Of a DNA stretch of 64,000 nucleotides, positions 18,640 through 30,607 are shown in pieces (position 1 is the first letter of the stretch; each line of letters begins with the position of its first letter). Under the pieces are notes generated by a model. It worked only from the letters and a program-made list of their open reading frames with translations, searched no databases and was not told where the DNA came from. The position numbers and the translations under genes were made by a program. Source of the DNA: Quercus robur (Eukaryota > Streptophyta > Magnoliopsida > Fagales > Fagaceae); assembly GCF_932294415.1 (NCBI RefSeq), contig NC_065539.1, positions 48,317,501 to 48,381,500 of the forward strand. The letters run 5' to 3'.

Positions 18640-20160
18640 AATGGAGGTACCCCTTCCACCTTTTGGAAATCAACAGTCTGTCTGGCCTAGTGGAAATATA
18701 TATAGAAAGAGAGAATAATGGTAAGCCTAATAACACATAATTTTTCATAATTATTGACTTGATAGTTGATATGTTATAATTAATTTGTAATAAAATAATA
18801 TTGATAATTAATTTTTATGAGAATAGTATTAATTTTATTAGGTCATCATGACATAGGTCATGGCTCGGTGGTCTAGTGGGTTTTCCCTAACGCACTAGCA
18901 ATTCGTTGTTGCTATTTGTACGTACCCCAATATTGCATGCACAATGAGAATCTTAATTCGGGAGCAGTCAAGGTGCCTATTCTGATAACGCTCAAGTGGA
19001 AAAACCTAACTAGTTAGCATGATTTTAAAAATTGGTACGGTCAAAAACCGATTTATTTATTTATTTCAGTTATCAGATTTTTTTTTTTTTTTGATTTTTT
19101 AAAAAATTTGACCCATTTTATACTGGTTTTAAGGTTTTTATTGGACCAAATTGGTATATGATTTCCATTAAATCGGTTCAATTGGTCAATCCGGACTAAT
19201 CTTTAAAACTATGTTAGCTAGTTGCCCTCCCTAACCATTTATTTTCTACCAAAAAAAATATTAATTTAATTTTTTTTTTTTTTTTGAAAGCAATATTAAT
19301 TTAATTATAACTTAGCTTTTGTAAGGAGTAAATTAGTTGTGCTGTTTCTTTTCAATAAATCTTGATTTTTCATCAAAAAAAAAAAAAAAAAAAAAATCGT
19401 TGGAAACATCACTCAATATATATAATCTTATATAAAGAAATGTTTAGATTATAGTATTATACAAGAGAAGAGGGAATTGTGCACGTGGTAATCTTGATTG
19501 GAGTAATGAGGAGGTCGTTTGTTCAATTTGGCAGCACAAGAGCGAATGGATTCGGTACTACACCGACACCCAACCTGGTACAGGCGACAGAGATATAAAA
19601 AACAATGTGTCTTCCTTACCAGTGTCCTTAAAACAATTATTAATAAACTATTTTAGTAAAGTTTTAACACAACTATTATCGGAAATAAAATTATTAAATA
19701 CTTTGAAAATATCATAAATATATACTTCAAAAAATCGTCAAAAAAATTAATTACCTTATCATTTATCTAAAAATAATTACTAAACCAATTACCAGGATAT
19801 CATTAACATTTCCCAAAAAAAAAATTATTTTGCCAAATTGGTCCATATCTAGTTCGTGATTAGGAGAGTGGGGTTGTCAAGGTCCTTTTTCTACAGAGGT
19901 TATAGCTTACTCTGTCTACAGTCTACAGTCTTTTTGGTTTTTGGGAATCAACTCATGTAAGGAGGTTCAAAGGAACTAGACATTATTCAAAGTTGGAAAC
20001 CACAATTTAGCTCAGATTTCATTTTCTTTATGATTATGGAATGGAATACAGCTTCATACCAAAAGGGTGCTTCGCGTTTTCGTCAATTGCGCCGCCACAT
20101 TTTTTACTATTTACTATTTATGAATGAAAATGTAATTAGTACATTCTATTAGATAAACGC
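18640..20160. repeat. Diverged segmental duplication, copy B
   Basis: Same block order as copy A (17380-18480), with extra unrelated sequence between the first and second blocks (about 18740-19440). The final shared block is at about 19968-20100. Substitutions are spread throughout, so the duplication is old. Confidence 0.75.
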
Positions 20161-21614
20161 TAAGAATTTTTTAGCTTAATCAGCGCTCTCTAGCATTTTT
20201 CATATAAATAAATTGCCACCGTTCAAATTTCCTCAACTCCATTGTAGTAATTATTGAATTAAAAAAAAAGTCCTCCTCCTCAGCTATAGACTTATCCAAA
20301 AAAAAAAAAAAAAAAAAAAAACATGAAGAGCTTAAAATATAAATGCTTATGAAATTATCTAACGGAATAGTTATGTATTTGAAGAGTTTTTGATACTTTT
20401 TTTTTAAAGAAGAATACATGGTGGATTGAAAATAGTGACATGACAAATAAAATTCATGCTCTTTCATAAGTTTTGCTTAAACCTAGAAAAATTAGACTCG
20501 AATTGAACAAAAATAGGTCAACCTGCACAAGACCTGTTGAAATACCAAGTTAGGTAGGGTTACCTGTACTCAACCTGACTCAATTTGACCTCCCCTTTAA
20601 ATAAAAAAGATCTTTTTGCTTCTTTTTTATTTATTTATTTATTTGAATGTAATATTCAAAGTTTGATGTTCTCTCTTGGTGGAAAGAAAATTATAATTGG
20701 TTTTTTGAGCTATCTTTAGACTTTAATGATATGCAATCTCTTGATTACTCTAAATCAACTTTTAGCATTTGAAATAAAATTCTTATTTAGCATAGATTTT
20801 GTCTTTTACCAAAGAACTAGTATGTAATTTGTGCTTACGCATAGAAATGATGAATTATAGTGGTTCTATTGATATTAGTTTAGGTTATTAACTATATAGG
20901 ACATTAGTTCGACTAGGACATTTGGAGGCATCGAAATGATTTTCCCTTACAATTTTAATGATATTAGTTACGCGAAGTTTCTCATTACACGATTGTTATG
21001 TATACAATTTTGAAAATCACTATTGGACACTACATATACAATATTAATTCACTATCACCTCCATAAAATTCTACTAAAAACAACACAAAATAAAAGAATA
21101 AATTGGTTCAATAGTATCTCCTAAATTAAATGAGGATAGGTGCATGTAATTGTTTAGCTCAATTATAGTTTGTTACATTCAAAATCTTCACATACAAAAT
21201 ATCTAAATAGAAACATAATAAAAAAAAAAATACTCATTAGTTCAAAAAAAAAAAAAAATATAACAGCAAAAATCTAAACAATTTAATTTGTACGAAAAGC
21301 TAACAAAGGCAAAATCTAATTTTGATTCTAATAAAATATTCTCAAAGTTTTGGTGTTATATATATATTACCTAGGTTTATCTATATTGGACTCCTTGTTT
21401 TCTATACTAAATTAATTCACTTGGCACAAAAATTAACAAAATTTAGATTAGATGGGACACGTGGCACAAAAATTAAACTCTAATTGAAATTTAATTTTTA
21501 CACTAAATTAACTCAATTGGCAAAATAATTTAAAAGTTTAGATTAGATGAGATACATAGCACAAAATTAGACTCTAATTGAATTCCAATTTGAAATCTAA
21601 TTGGATTTTCTCTC

Positions 21615-21615
<1 letters not shown>
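20161..21615. other. AT-rich intergenic DNA without a gene
   Basis: A-runs near 20299-20321 and 21246-21259, short direct repeats near 21410-21600 (several copies of TTAGATTAGATGRGA, GGCACAAAA and TTAGACTCTAATTGAA-like blocks), otherwise unremarkable. No gene is recognised. Confidence 0.6.

Positions 21616-21697
<82 letters not shown>
21616..21697. repeat. (CT)n(AT)n microsatellite abutting the Ty3 LTR
   Basis: About 27 CT units followed by about 13 AT units, ending directly at the TG of the LTR at 21698. The element probably inserted into, or next to, the AT run. Confidence 0.9.
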
Positions 21698-21701
<4 letters not shown>

Positions 21702-22478
21702 GGGACAAAGAATTTGACAACCCCTGCCCACTTCATACTAAGCCCAAGGCCCACATCGAGGAGGAAGAAATGCCCGAGGAGGAACGAAGAAAGCCCACAT
21801 GGTCTAGAAACATCGCCGAGGACAATCTTGTTCTCGGCCAACCCAGATCCTAGAAGGGAAGAACGGCACGCCATCGAAGGCAGCCTCCCAAAGCGTCCCA
21901 AGAAAAAGGACAAATACCGTAGGACAACCATGGGAGCATGGTGTAGGAACAATTCAAGGAGAAACTGTTACCTCCGCATTAAATGCCTACAACTAACGTT
22001 TTGGCCGCATTAATGAGGAAATGACCCCTGAACAGTGCGGTCTAGATTGCTGCAACTCATAGAAGGTTTGGGAAGGTGGCTAATAGGACAAGCACTCGAG
22101 TAGTGACTTGCATGATCAACAGATGGAGGGCCAAGATCGACTGGAAGGGGATATATAATGTGAGAAATCCTCCAGGAAAAGGGGATCGAGAATTAGAAGG
22201 AGAAGACGGTAGCAATTTGCATGATCTTAGAAACCTTTGTAACCAAGCACTGAAGAAAGAATAAAAACAATAAGTTCCTCGGAAGAAATGCCCAAGGACA
22301 GAATTTCATACTTTAGCCTATGTCTTTATTATTCAACCCACTCATAACCATGTCTAGTTGTTGTAACCCTTACTAAGGCCTAGCTCTTAAACCCATTCTC
22401 TATAAATTTTTTGTATTGGGCTAGTTGGGCTTGAGTCCACCCATTTAATAGAAAAAGTGCTCAAACTCTGTCCCTACA
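21698..22478 (+). mobile_element. 5' LTR of Tat-like Ty3 retrotransposon
   Basis: The 781-bp segment starts TGTGGGGAC and ends CCCTACA, followed after two bases by TGGCGCCGTCTGTGGGAA at 22481, the tRNA-Asp-type primer-binding site often seen in plant Tat lineages. The LTR is moderately GC-rich compared with its surroundings. No matching 3' LTR is visible in the window. Confidence 0.8.
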
Positions 22479-22531
22479 ATTGGCGCCGTCTGTGGGAAGA
22501 ACTTGTGTGTTAGTAAGGGCAACAATCAAGC

Positions 22532-24095
22532 ATGGTAGGATCAAGCCCTCATCAAGCAGGCTCCCATCAACCCGAACTGGCTAGATCCTAACAACAGGGT
22601 AACTTTCCTAACCCTGAGCGTGATCGAAATGAAGAGAATGGAAGGTTTCGAGAGGGAAGTGTGCACACCACTCAAACAAACCAGCAAAAGCTATTCTCGT
22701 GTGGGCAGTCATGTGCTCTAGAGACAAAATAACAGCCGGGCCATGCAACCAGAAGAAGTTAGGAGTCATGTATCCCAGAGACAGAATGATAAGCAGGCCA
22801 TGCAGTGAGAGATAGACGATTTGAAGAAAAAGCTGCGCCATGCACAACGAAGGCGTTCTCACTTTAGGCCTGACATGCCCTCCGATGATGAAAGTGATGA
22901 TGACTATAGGCAAAGATCGAGAACTCCTCTAAACGAGACTTTCTCTCACGAAGAAGAGCACCACCGGAGGTGTGAACGTAAAAGCCCATCTCCTAGGGGC
23001 TTGGGAAACAATGCCATGAGTAGGGCACTGGATCAACTCTCCAAATCACCTTTCACACACCACATAGAAAGGGCTACACTTCCTCGACGATTCCAGCAGC
23101 CAACCTTCGCCATTTATAACGGCAAAACAGACCCCGTGGAGCATGTGAGCCAGTTTAACTAAAGGATGGCTGTCCGTTCTAAAAACGAGGTACTAATGTG
23201 CAAAGTTTTCTCATCTAACTTGGGACCAGTGGTGATGAGGTGGTTCAATGGCTTAAAGACGAACTTCATAGATTCGTATAGGCAGCTAACCCAAACTTTT
23301 GGTTCCCGTTTCATTACAAATAGCAGAGCTTCGTGGCCCTTGAGTGCTTTATTGTTGTTATCCATGCATGATGGAGAAACTCTAAAGGCCTACTCGGACA
23401 GATATTGGGAGATGTATAATGAAATGGACGACAATTTTGACGATGTCACCATCAGCACCTTCAAAAATAGTCTCCTAGTCGAGCACGGCTTGAGGAAGTC
23501 TCTGACTGGCAAGCCTGCCACCAGTGTGCGCCAACTGATGGATTAGATCGATAAGTATAAACGAGTAGAGGAGGACCAGCTACAAGGTAAGGGAAAAGAG
23601 AAGGTTATCCCTCAGGAAAGGAGAGATTTCAGGTCGGACCGATATAATAGCAACTGGCCAAGGAGAGATTTTGTAGGGCAATTCGGAGTAACCAACACAC
23701 AGACTGTCAATACTGTATTCCGAGAACCAATACATCGGGTGTTGGAGAAAATCAAGAACGAGCCGTACTTTAGGTGGCCGAATAAGATGGCTGGAGAGTC
23801 CACGAGGCACAATCAGAACTTTTATTGCCAATACCACCAGGACCACGGACATACCACGGAGAACTGCAGGAACCTCTGGAACTATCTGGACCAGCTAGTC
23901 CGAGAAGGAAAGCTGAGACACCTTCTGCATCATCCCAATGGTCATCAAGGCCAGGCCCATCAAGAACCCCCGAGAGATATTGCCTTAAGGCCACTCGTAG
24001 GGACGATCAATGTAATCTTGGCCGCACTAGGAAGAACAGGCATATGCCCTTCACGAGTGTTATTTGTGGCTCAGTGGCCTGCCGAGGAGTCCTAG
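22532..24095 (+). pseudogene. Tat-like Ty3 retrotransposon gag, decayed
   Basis: A likely start at 22532 opens a frame that shifts before 22821; from there gag reads in one frame with stops at 23160, 23544 and 24093. Recognisable parts are an acidic/Arg-rich N-terminus, a capsid-like block around MRWFNGL and DGETLKAYSDRYWEMYNE (about 23230-23450) and a zinc-knuckle-like FYCQYHQDHGHTTENC (about 23820-23868), a form usual for Tat/Ogre gag. Function when intact: particle assembly. It cannot be expressed as it stands. Confidence 0.85.
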
Positions 24096-24116
24096 CCAAA
24101 GCCGAAGAGGGCCAAA

Positions 24117-26964
24117 ATGAATTTTCACCCAATCTTGAGTTTTTCAGAAGAAGACAAGATCGGAACCATCCAGCCCCACGACGATGTGCTGTTGATCACT
24201 CTCAGAATCGGGGACTACGATGTGAAAAGAGTGATGGTGGATGGTGGCAGTGGGGCCGAGGTTATGTACCTCGACCTCTACAAGGGGCTGAGGTTGAAAC
24301 CGGAAGATTTGATGCCCTATAACTCTCCTTTGATGAGCTTCGGCGGGAAGCTTGTCATTCCAAAGGGCATGATTAGGCTACCCATCCAGACCGGCCCAGA
24401 GATAATGGAGGTGAACTTTATCGTGGCGGACACCTACTCTTCCTATACAACCATCGTCGGTAGGCCTTGGCTCCATACCTTAGGGGTTGTTGCCTCCTCA
24501 TTGCATCAGAAGGTGAAATTGCCATCAGGGGACCAGGTTCTCGAAATCCATGGTTGCCAATCCACGGCAAGGCAGTGTGTGGTGGCTACCATCTCACATT
24601 GGCTCGATGCGAAGTCCTCGGCCTCTGCTGAAAAGAATTTATAACAATTAAGGGACCCGGTGTCACCTCCTGATATAGCTACTGAGGAGGCGAAATGCGA
24701 AGATCTAGAGGAGGTGGTCATTGGTGGTGACCCGGAGAAGTTCTTTCGGGTAGGGGCTCAGCTGCCTCTTCAAGAGAAGGAGGAGTTGATTGAGTTTCTC
24801 AAAAAAAATATTGACGTGTTTGCATGGGATGCCTACGATGCCCCCGGGATTAATCTAGCCTTCATCTGTCACCATCTCAATGTCAACCCGTCTATCACTC
24901 CCAAGAAGCAGCCACCCCGTCGCCCATCAAGAGAGCACGCCGATGCGATTAGGGACGAAGTGATGAAGCTTAAGCGTGCAGGGGCTATTAAAGAGGTTTT
25001 TTACCCCGAATGGTTGGCTAACAACGTGGTGGTCAAGAAGAAAAGTGAAAAATGGCGAGTTTGTGTAGACTTCACGGACCTAAATAAAGCATGCCCAAAA
25101 GACCCGTTCCTCATGCCTCGGATAGACCAGCTGGTGGATGCAACAACAGGCCATCCTCGGATGAGCTTCTTAGATGTCTTTCAAGACTATCATCAAATAC
25201 CACTGGCCTTGGAGGATTAGGAGAAGACAGCCTTCGTGACACCTACTGGGAACTACCATTACAAGGTAATGTCGTTTGGTCTGAAGAACGTAGGGTCCAC
25301 TTATCAAAGGATGATGACAAGAATGTTCGAGCCGTAGTTGGGCAAGAGCATTGAAATCTATGTTGATGATATGGTGGTGAAGAGTAAAGTGGTGTCCAAG
25401 CATTTAGGAGACCTCGGCAGCACCTTTGATGTCTTAAGGAAGCATAAGCTATGCCTAAATGCCTCCAAGTGCTCATTTGGCGTGGGATCAGGCAAGTTTT
25501 TAGGCTACATGGTTACTCATAGGGGAATTGAGGTTAACCCCAACTAGATCAAGGCTATAAATGATCTAAAACCACCGCAAAACGCCAAGGAGGTCTAAAA
25601 GCTTACTGGAATGATCGCGGCCTTGAATCGATTCATTTCCAGGTCAGTGGATAGATGCAAACCGTTCTATCTTTTGATCAACAAGTGGAAAGGATTTGAG
25701 TGGTCCGAGGACTGTATTGTGGCCTTCCAGCAACTCAAGGAATACCTATCCCGGCCATCTATCATGTCTAGCCCTGAGGCCGATGAAGTCCTATACGCAT
25801 ATATTGCTGTGGCCCCACATGCTGTGAGCTTGGTGCTAATACGGGATGACAATGGCCTTCTAAAGCCAGTCTATTACGTGAGTAAGTCGCTGCATGAAGC
25901 TGAGGTCAGATACTTACCCTTGGAGAAAGCCATATTGGTTGTGGTCCATGCCACGTGAAAGCTTCCCCATTATTTCCAAACCCACACAGTGGTTGTTCTA
26001 ACCTAACTACCCTTGAAGTCCGTACTTCGGACCGCTGATTACACTGGAAGGATTGCCATATGGAGCACAATTCTGGGAGCTTTTGACATCAAGTACATGC
26101 CTCAGACCTCCATAAAGGGCCTGGTCCTAGCTGACTTGGTGGCTGAATTTGCTGAACCACCAGTAGAAATAGTAGCAGAGGAGCGCAACACAGATGGAAA
26201 ATCGGTTGGAGTAATCTCTATACCCGGACCCCCATGTTGGAAGGTGTACGTTGATGGCACGACAAATCAAAGGGGGTCCGGAGTAGGGCTAGTCCTAGTA
26301 TCTCCTGAGAAGATTATCATAGAGAAATCCCTGAGACTTGGATTCTCAGCCACGAATAATGAAGCTGAATATGAGGCCTTGTTACAAGGAATGACCATGG
26401 TGTAGAAAATGGGAGGAAAAACAGTAGAGATGTTCTCGAACTCGAGATTAGTAGTGGGCCAGGTATAGGGAGAGTTGGAAGCTAGAGATGCAAGGATGCA
26501 AGAGTACTTAAGCCAGGTCCAACGCTTGCAGTCAGACTTCGATCTTTTCAGCCTGTCACACGTCTCCAGAAGTGGAAACACTCATGCAGATTCATTGGCC
26601 ACACTTGCTACCTCCTCGGCAAGGGGTCTACCTCGAGTCATTCTTGTCGAGCATCTGGATAGAACAAATGAGGTTGCAAAAGGCATGGTCTATATCCATG
26701 AGGTTAGAGTGGGTCCTAGCTGGATGGACCCTATAGTGAGGTTCCTCAAAGATGATATCCTACCCGAGGAGAAGTTAGAGGCTGAAAAAATACGAAGAAA
26801 CGCTCCTTGGTTCTGGTTGTCCGAGGACCACAAATTGCATAAGCACTCCTATTCTGGGCCATATTTACTGTATATTCACCCTAAAGCATCAGAATTACTG
26901 CTTGAAGAACTGCACGAAGGGATCTATGGGAGCCACATAGGAGGAAGATCTTTGTCGCACTGAG
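24117..26964 (+). pseudogene. Tat-like Ty3 retrotransposon protease, reverse transcriptase and RNase H, decayed
   Basis: Continues in the gag frame. The protease motif VDGGSGAEVMYLDLY lies near 24237-24282. Reverse transcriptase spans about 24900-25550, with WRVCVDFTDLNKACPKD upstream and the catalytic IYVDDMVV at about 25353-25379. RNase H follows: a first domain near 25690-25960, then a second with VYVDGTTNQRGSG (about 26245), NEAEYEALLQGM and HADSLATLA (about 26583). Two RNase H regions fit the Tat clade. Stops at 24642, 25218, 25545, 25596, 25956, 26403, 26466 and 26961 break it, but no net frameshift is seen between them. Confidence 0.85.
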
Positions 26965-27958
26965 CCATTACCTAGGGATATTGGTGGCTAGGGATGCAGA
27001 AGGAAGCCCTAGAATATGTTAAGAAATATGACCAGTGCCAAAGGTTTACCCCAAATCTTCATTAGCCAGGAGGGGTCTTCAACCCTTTGTCCAGTCCATG
27101 GCCGTTTGCCCAGTAGGGCCTGGATATTGTAGGCCCTTTCCCCAAGGCAGCAGGAAATAAGAGATATCTGTTGGTCGGCACAGATTACTTCACCAAATGG
27201 GTCGAAGCTGAGCCATTGGCCAACATTAGAGATGTGGATGTTAAAAAATTCATCTGGAAAAACTTTGTTATACGATTCGGGGTCCCTCGTACTCTTATTT
27301 CAAATAGTGGACTCCAATTTAACAGCAAAGCCTTCAGAAGATACTGTTGCGAACTGGGGATCACTAACAGGTACTCAACTCCAGCTTATCCTCAAGGAAA
27401 TGGACAAGCCGAGGCTATCAACAAGGTCATAGTCAATGGGCTTAAGAAGAGACTGGATGACGCTAAGGGAAAATGGGTAGAAAAGCTGTCGTACGTCTTA
27501 TGGACTTATCGGACTACACCACGGTGGTCAACAGGGAAGACATGTTTTTCCATGACCTATGGGACCGAGGCTGTTATCCCTCTAGAGGCAAGCTTCCTAA
27601 CGCTGAGGACGAGCTTCTTCACTCCAAGTAGTAATGATGAACCACTAGGGAAGAGCCTAGATCTGATCGATGAACGAAGAGAAAAGGCAGTGATCCAGTC
27701 GGCCTATTACCACCAGAAGCTCAAGCAGGGATATGATGCCAATGTGAAGCTGAGACCACTAGCACCAAGGGTCCTAGTGTTGAGGAAAGTTGTGGGTGCT
27801 ACCAAGAACTCATCTTGGGGAAAGCTGGGACCCAATTGGGAAGGACCATACTGAATTACTTCAGTAGCAGGAATAGATGCATATTACTTAGAAGACTTAG
27901 ATGAAAAAGCTGTACCTTGTTCATAGAATGTAAATAACCTGAGAATGTATTATTATTA
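26965..27958 (+). pseudogene. Tat-like Ty3 retrotransposon integrase, decayed
   Basis: Same frame as the upstream pol. The zinc-binding N-terminus is damaged (YDQCQ where the family has CDQCQ). The core has VGTDYFTKW (first catalytic Asp kept) and GNGQAEAINKVI (Glu kept), but the central motif reads ISNSGLQF where the family has an Asp, so the DDE triad is broken. The frame ends at 27852, with recognisable C-terminal sequence (YYLEDLDEKAVPC) running on to about 27930. Confidence 0.85.
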
Positions 27959-28026
27959 ATAAAAGCGTTTCTCTAATTCAAATTTTAAGTCCATTATGAT
28001 TATATGTCTTGTATCTTGGCAACCAT

Positions 28027-28445
28027 CTAAGTACTAGACAGAACCAAGGTCTTGCATGGTCCTCAGACTCAAACCTATGAGGAAACTAGTTACTCCAAGA
28101 AAATCTAAGTACTAGACAGAACCAAGGTCTTGCATGGTCCTTGGATTCAAACTTATGGGAAAACTAGTTACTCTAAGAAAATCTAAATACTAGACAGAAC
28201 CAAAGTCTTGCATGGTCCTCCGACTCAAACTTATGGGGAAACTAGTTACTCCAAGAAAATCTAAGTACTAGACAGAACCAAGGTCTTGCATGGTTCTTGG
28301 ACTCAAACCTATGGGGAAACTAGTTACTTCCAGAAAAATCTAAGTACTAGACAGAACTAAGGTCTTGCATGGCCCCTAGACTCAAACCTATGGGGAAACT
28401 AACTACTTCCAGAAAGGGCTTAGGTGGCAGGCAGAATCCAAATGC
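28027..28445 (+). repeat. 78-bp tandem repeat in the retrotransposon 3' untranslated region
   Basis: Five full copies plus a degenerate one, starting at about 28027, 28105, 28183, 28261, 28340 and 28419. The core is CTAAGTACTAGACAGAACC, then GTCTTGCATGG, then a GACTCAAACYTATGGG block. Such 3' tandem repeats are common in Tat-type elements. Confidence 0.9.
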
Positions 28446-29239
28446 TGGGCGGATCCTCGGACCACAACCTTTGAAGAAATTAGCAAGATCAAGCATTTAT
28501 GCAAGTTGCGAATATAGCCTAAGTATACGCTTGGTACCTCAAATCATATACTCGGCCCCCGCCCCCTAAAAATATGAGCAAACGCAAACTAAGTGTCCCC
28601 TTAATGTCGGTGAGTTAGAATTTAAAGGTCTAATTTCAAATATGATATGTACATAGCCATTTTTACCCATTAGGATAACCAATTCATGAGACATGAGATT
28701 CACAGTATTTGCTTAGCTGTGACTTGCACTGTTCAAGTCACTTCCTTATCAATGCAGCTGATAAAACTGTTGCTCACCATTTAATGTGGAGGCAATAGGT
28801 TACTCCAAACTGGAAACTTCCCCTATGATCACAAATTCTCTCTCTCTCTCTTCATACCCTTCTCTTCACCTGGAACATCTCAGAGTCCTATGACTCATCC
28901 TTTCCTCTCCTTAGGTGACCTTCCTCCTCGGGCCCATGGCCCGTGGCATCCCTACACTAATACTACAACTCTCCAACTTCATCCTCGGTCCTCGAGTGCC
29001 CACAATTATTATTTTACATGCCACAAGAATAGATGCACCTAAGGGGGTTGATAACTTGACATAGTTGATGACATTTCATACATTTTTTTCGCTCTTTTAT
29101 GATGATGATATCATTAGTAAACTATGAATTGTGTAAACATAAGAATTTGTGCATTGTTAAAATTTTATTTATTTATTTATTTATTTTTTGTCCTTTTACT
29201 TGTATTGAAAGGAAGACAAAGATGATATGATCATATTTA
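28446..29239. other. Probable distal remains of the Ty3 element and flank
   Basis: Moderately GC-rich to about 29010, including CTCGGGCCCATGGCCC near 28937, in the style of the retrotransposon, then AT-rich host-like sequence. No copy of the 21698-22478 LTR is found, so the 3' LTR is deleted or too diverged to see. Confidence 0.5.
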
Positions 29240-29994
29240 GGCTACGTTTGTTTTGGCAATAAATAGTTTATGGAAAATATTTTACACCACTGGGTGTGTT
29301 TGGATTGTCCCGGAAAATTCAGTCAAACGGAAAATGATTTCCGTTGACTATAAATCATGCCCCAAAACCCTGTAAAATATTTTACACTTTTATTTTCCCT
29401 ACAATTGATTTCCATCCCAGGAAAATAGAAGAGAGAGAGAAACAGCAAAACCGGTGAGAGCTCCGATCACCACTTCCAAGCACCGGCGAGAGCTCCAATC
29501 GCACATCCAAGCACCGGCGAAATCGTCGCACCCCAGCACTACCTAGATTGTCACCACCCAAGTCCAATCCACCTAAAACCGATCTCGTTCTCAACCTAAA
29601 GCTCACCTATGCCGCCGTTCTCTCCATCGTTCTCGACTACCATCGTTCTCGATCGCCGATCTATCTCTCTTTCCCTTGACCGCCGGATTTGATGAATTTT
29701 TTTTGTTGGGTTTTGTTTCTTTTGTGTTTATCTACTGATGAATTTCTTTTGTTGGGTTTTGTTTCTCAATCTCGACTGTCGATCCATTGAGAAAATTTGG
29801 CATTATATATTTGTTTGGAAGCTGAGAAAATGTGAGAAAATGTGAGTAACAAGTAAAAAATGTGTTTTCTATAGTATTTTCAAGAATACAACCAAACATC
29901 AGAAAATATTTTTCAAAGCATTTTTTGAAATGCAACCAAACACTTGAAAATATTTTACACCTGGAAAATATTTTACACTGAAATAAACGCAGCC
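29240..29994. mobile_element. Tourist-like (PIF/Harbinger) MITE, 755 bp, with TTA target duplication
   Basis: The left end GGCTACGTTTGTTTT and the reverse complement of the right end (GGCTGCGTTTATTTC) form terminal inverted repeats, continuing into shared TGGAAAATATTTTACACC-type sequence. TTA flanks both ends (29237-29239 and 29995-29997), the duplication typical of PIF/Harbinger. The interior, with GAGAGCTCCGATC-like repeats near 29456-29500, encodes no recognisable protein. Confidence 0.8.
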
Positions 29995-29997
29995 TTA

Positions 29998-30459
29998 TTG
30001 TTATTATTTTTCCTGCATGTGAAAAAATACGGGTTGACCCATATCCCAATCAACCTGATTGTTTGCAACCCCTTTTTTACCCGAACACAAATGGTGTTGA
30101 TTCGACCCATTTGCCATACTTAATAAAAATTATCTCAATTTCATGAATTATGTTGACTATATCATTATTTTCTATCTATTATATAACAATATACATTTTT
30201 TTGAAACAAATATTTAAAATTGTGAGTTAAATATACAATTTACCTAAACAACTCATCACAAACTTTCTCCTAAACGTTTATAAACAAAACCAAACACACA
30301 GATTTTCCTCCAAATGCCTTCCTTCAAAACGACTTGTAGCACATGTATCACTTGTTAACAAAATTGTACAAAACTACGAAGCCCAAGTTAGCGCGTCTTC
30401 CTTACCTCCATTTCCACAGTTTGCACTGTAACCCCTCCTCTCCCAATTCGCTCCAACAG
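29998..30459 (+). promoter_or_regulatory. 5' flank and 5' untranslated exon of the 71-residue gene
   Basis: Upstream of the ATG at 30608 there is a good donor at 30460 (CAACAG|GTAATT) and acceptor at 30600 (ATATACAG), suggesting a leader intron of 141 bp at 30460-30600. The transcription start is probably between about 30250 and 30400, but no TATA box is clear. Confidence 0.45.
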
Positions 30460-30607
30460 GTAATTTTTACTTTATTATATTTTGTTTTCTTACATTTTCT
30501 CGATTACCCAACAGAGCAATGGAGGGTCTGAGCTAGTTTTGAATTTCAAAATTGAATCTTTTTGTTTTGTTTTTAACTAAAATTATTATGATATATACAG
30601 TGAAAAA

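Noticed and set aside
18861-18945. Possible tRNA-like sequence (GCTCGGTGGTCTAGTGG)
   Set aside because: It has a B-box-like look but no cloverleaf can be formed and no acceptor stem pairs.
21530-22013. Frames reading through the (CT)n(AT)n microsatellite into the LTR
   Set aside because: Poly-Leu/Ser and Arg/Glu translations of a dinucleotide repeat are artefacts.
28800-29010. 3' LTR of the Ty3 element
   Set aside because: The region resembles the element in composition, but no convincing alignment to 21698-22478 or a CA end with matching duplication could be found by eye.
29382-29606. 74-codon frame inside the Tourist-like MITE as a transposase remnant
   Set aside because: No DDE or Myb-like motif; GC-rich repeats only.
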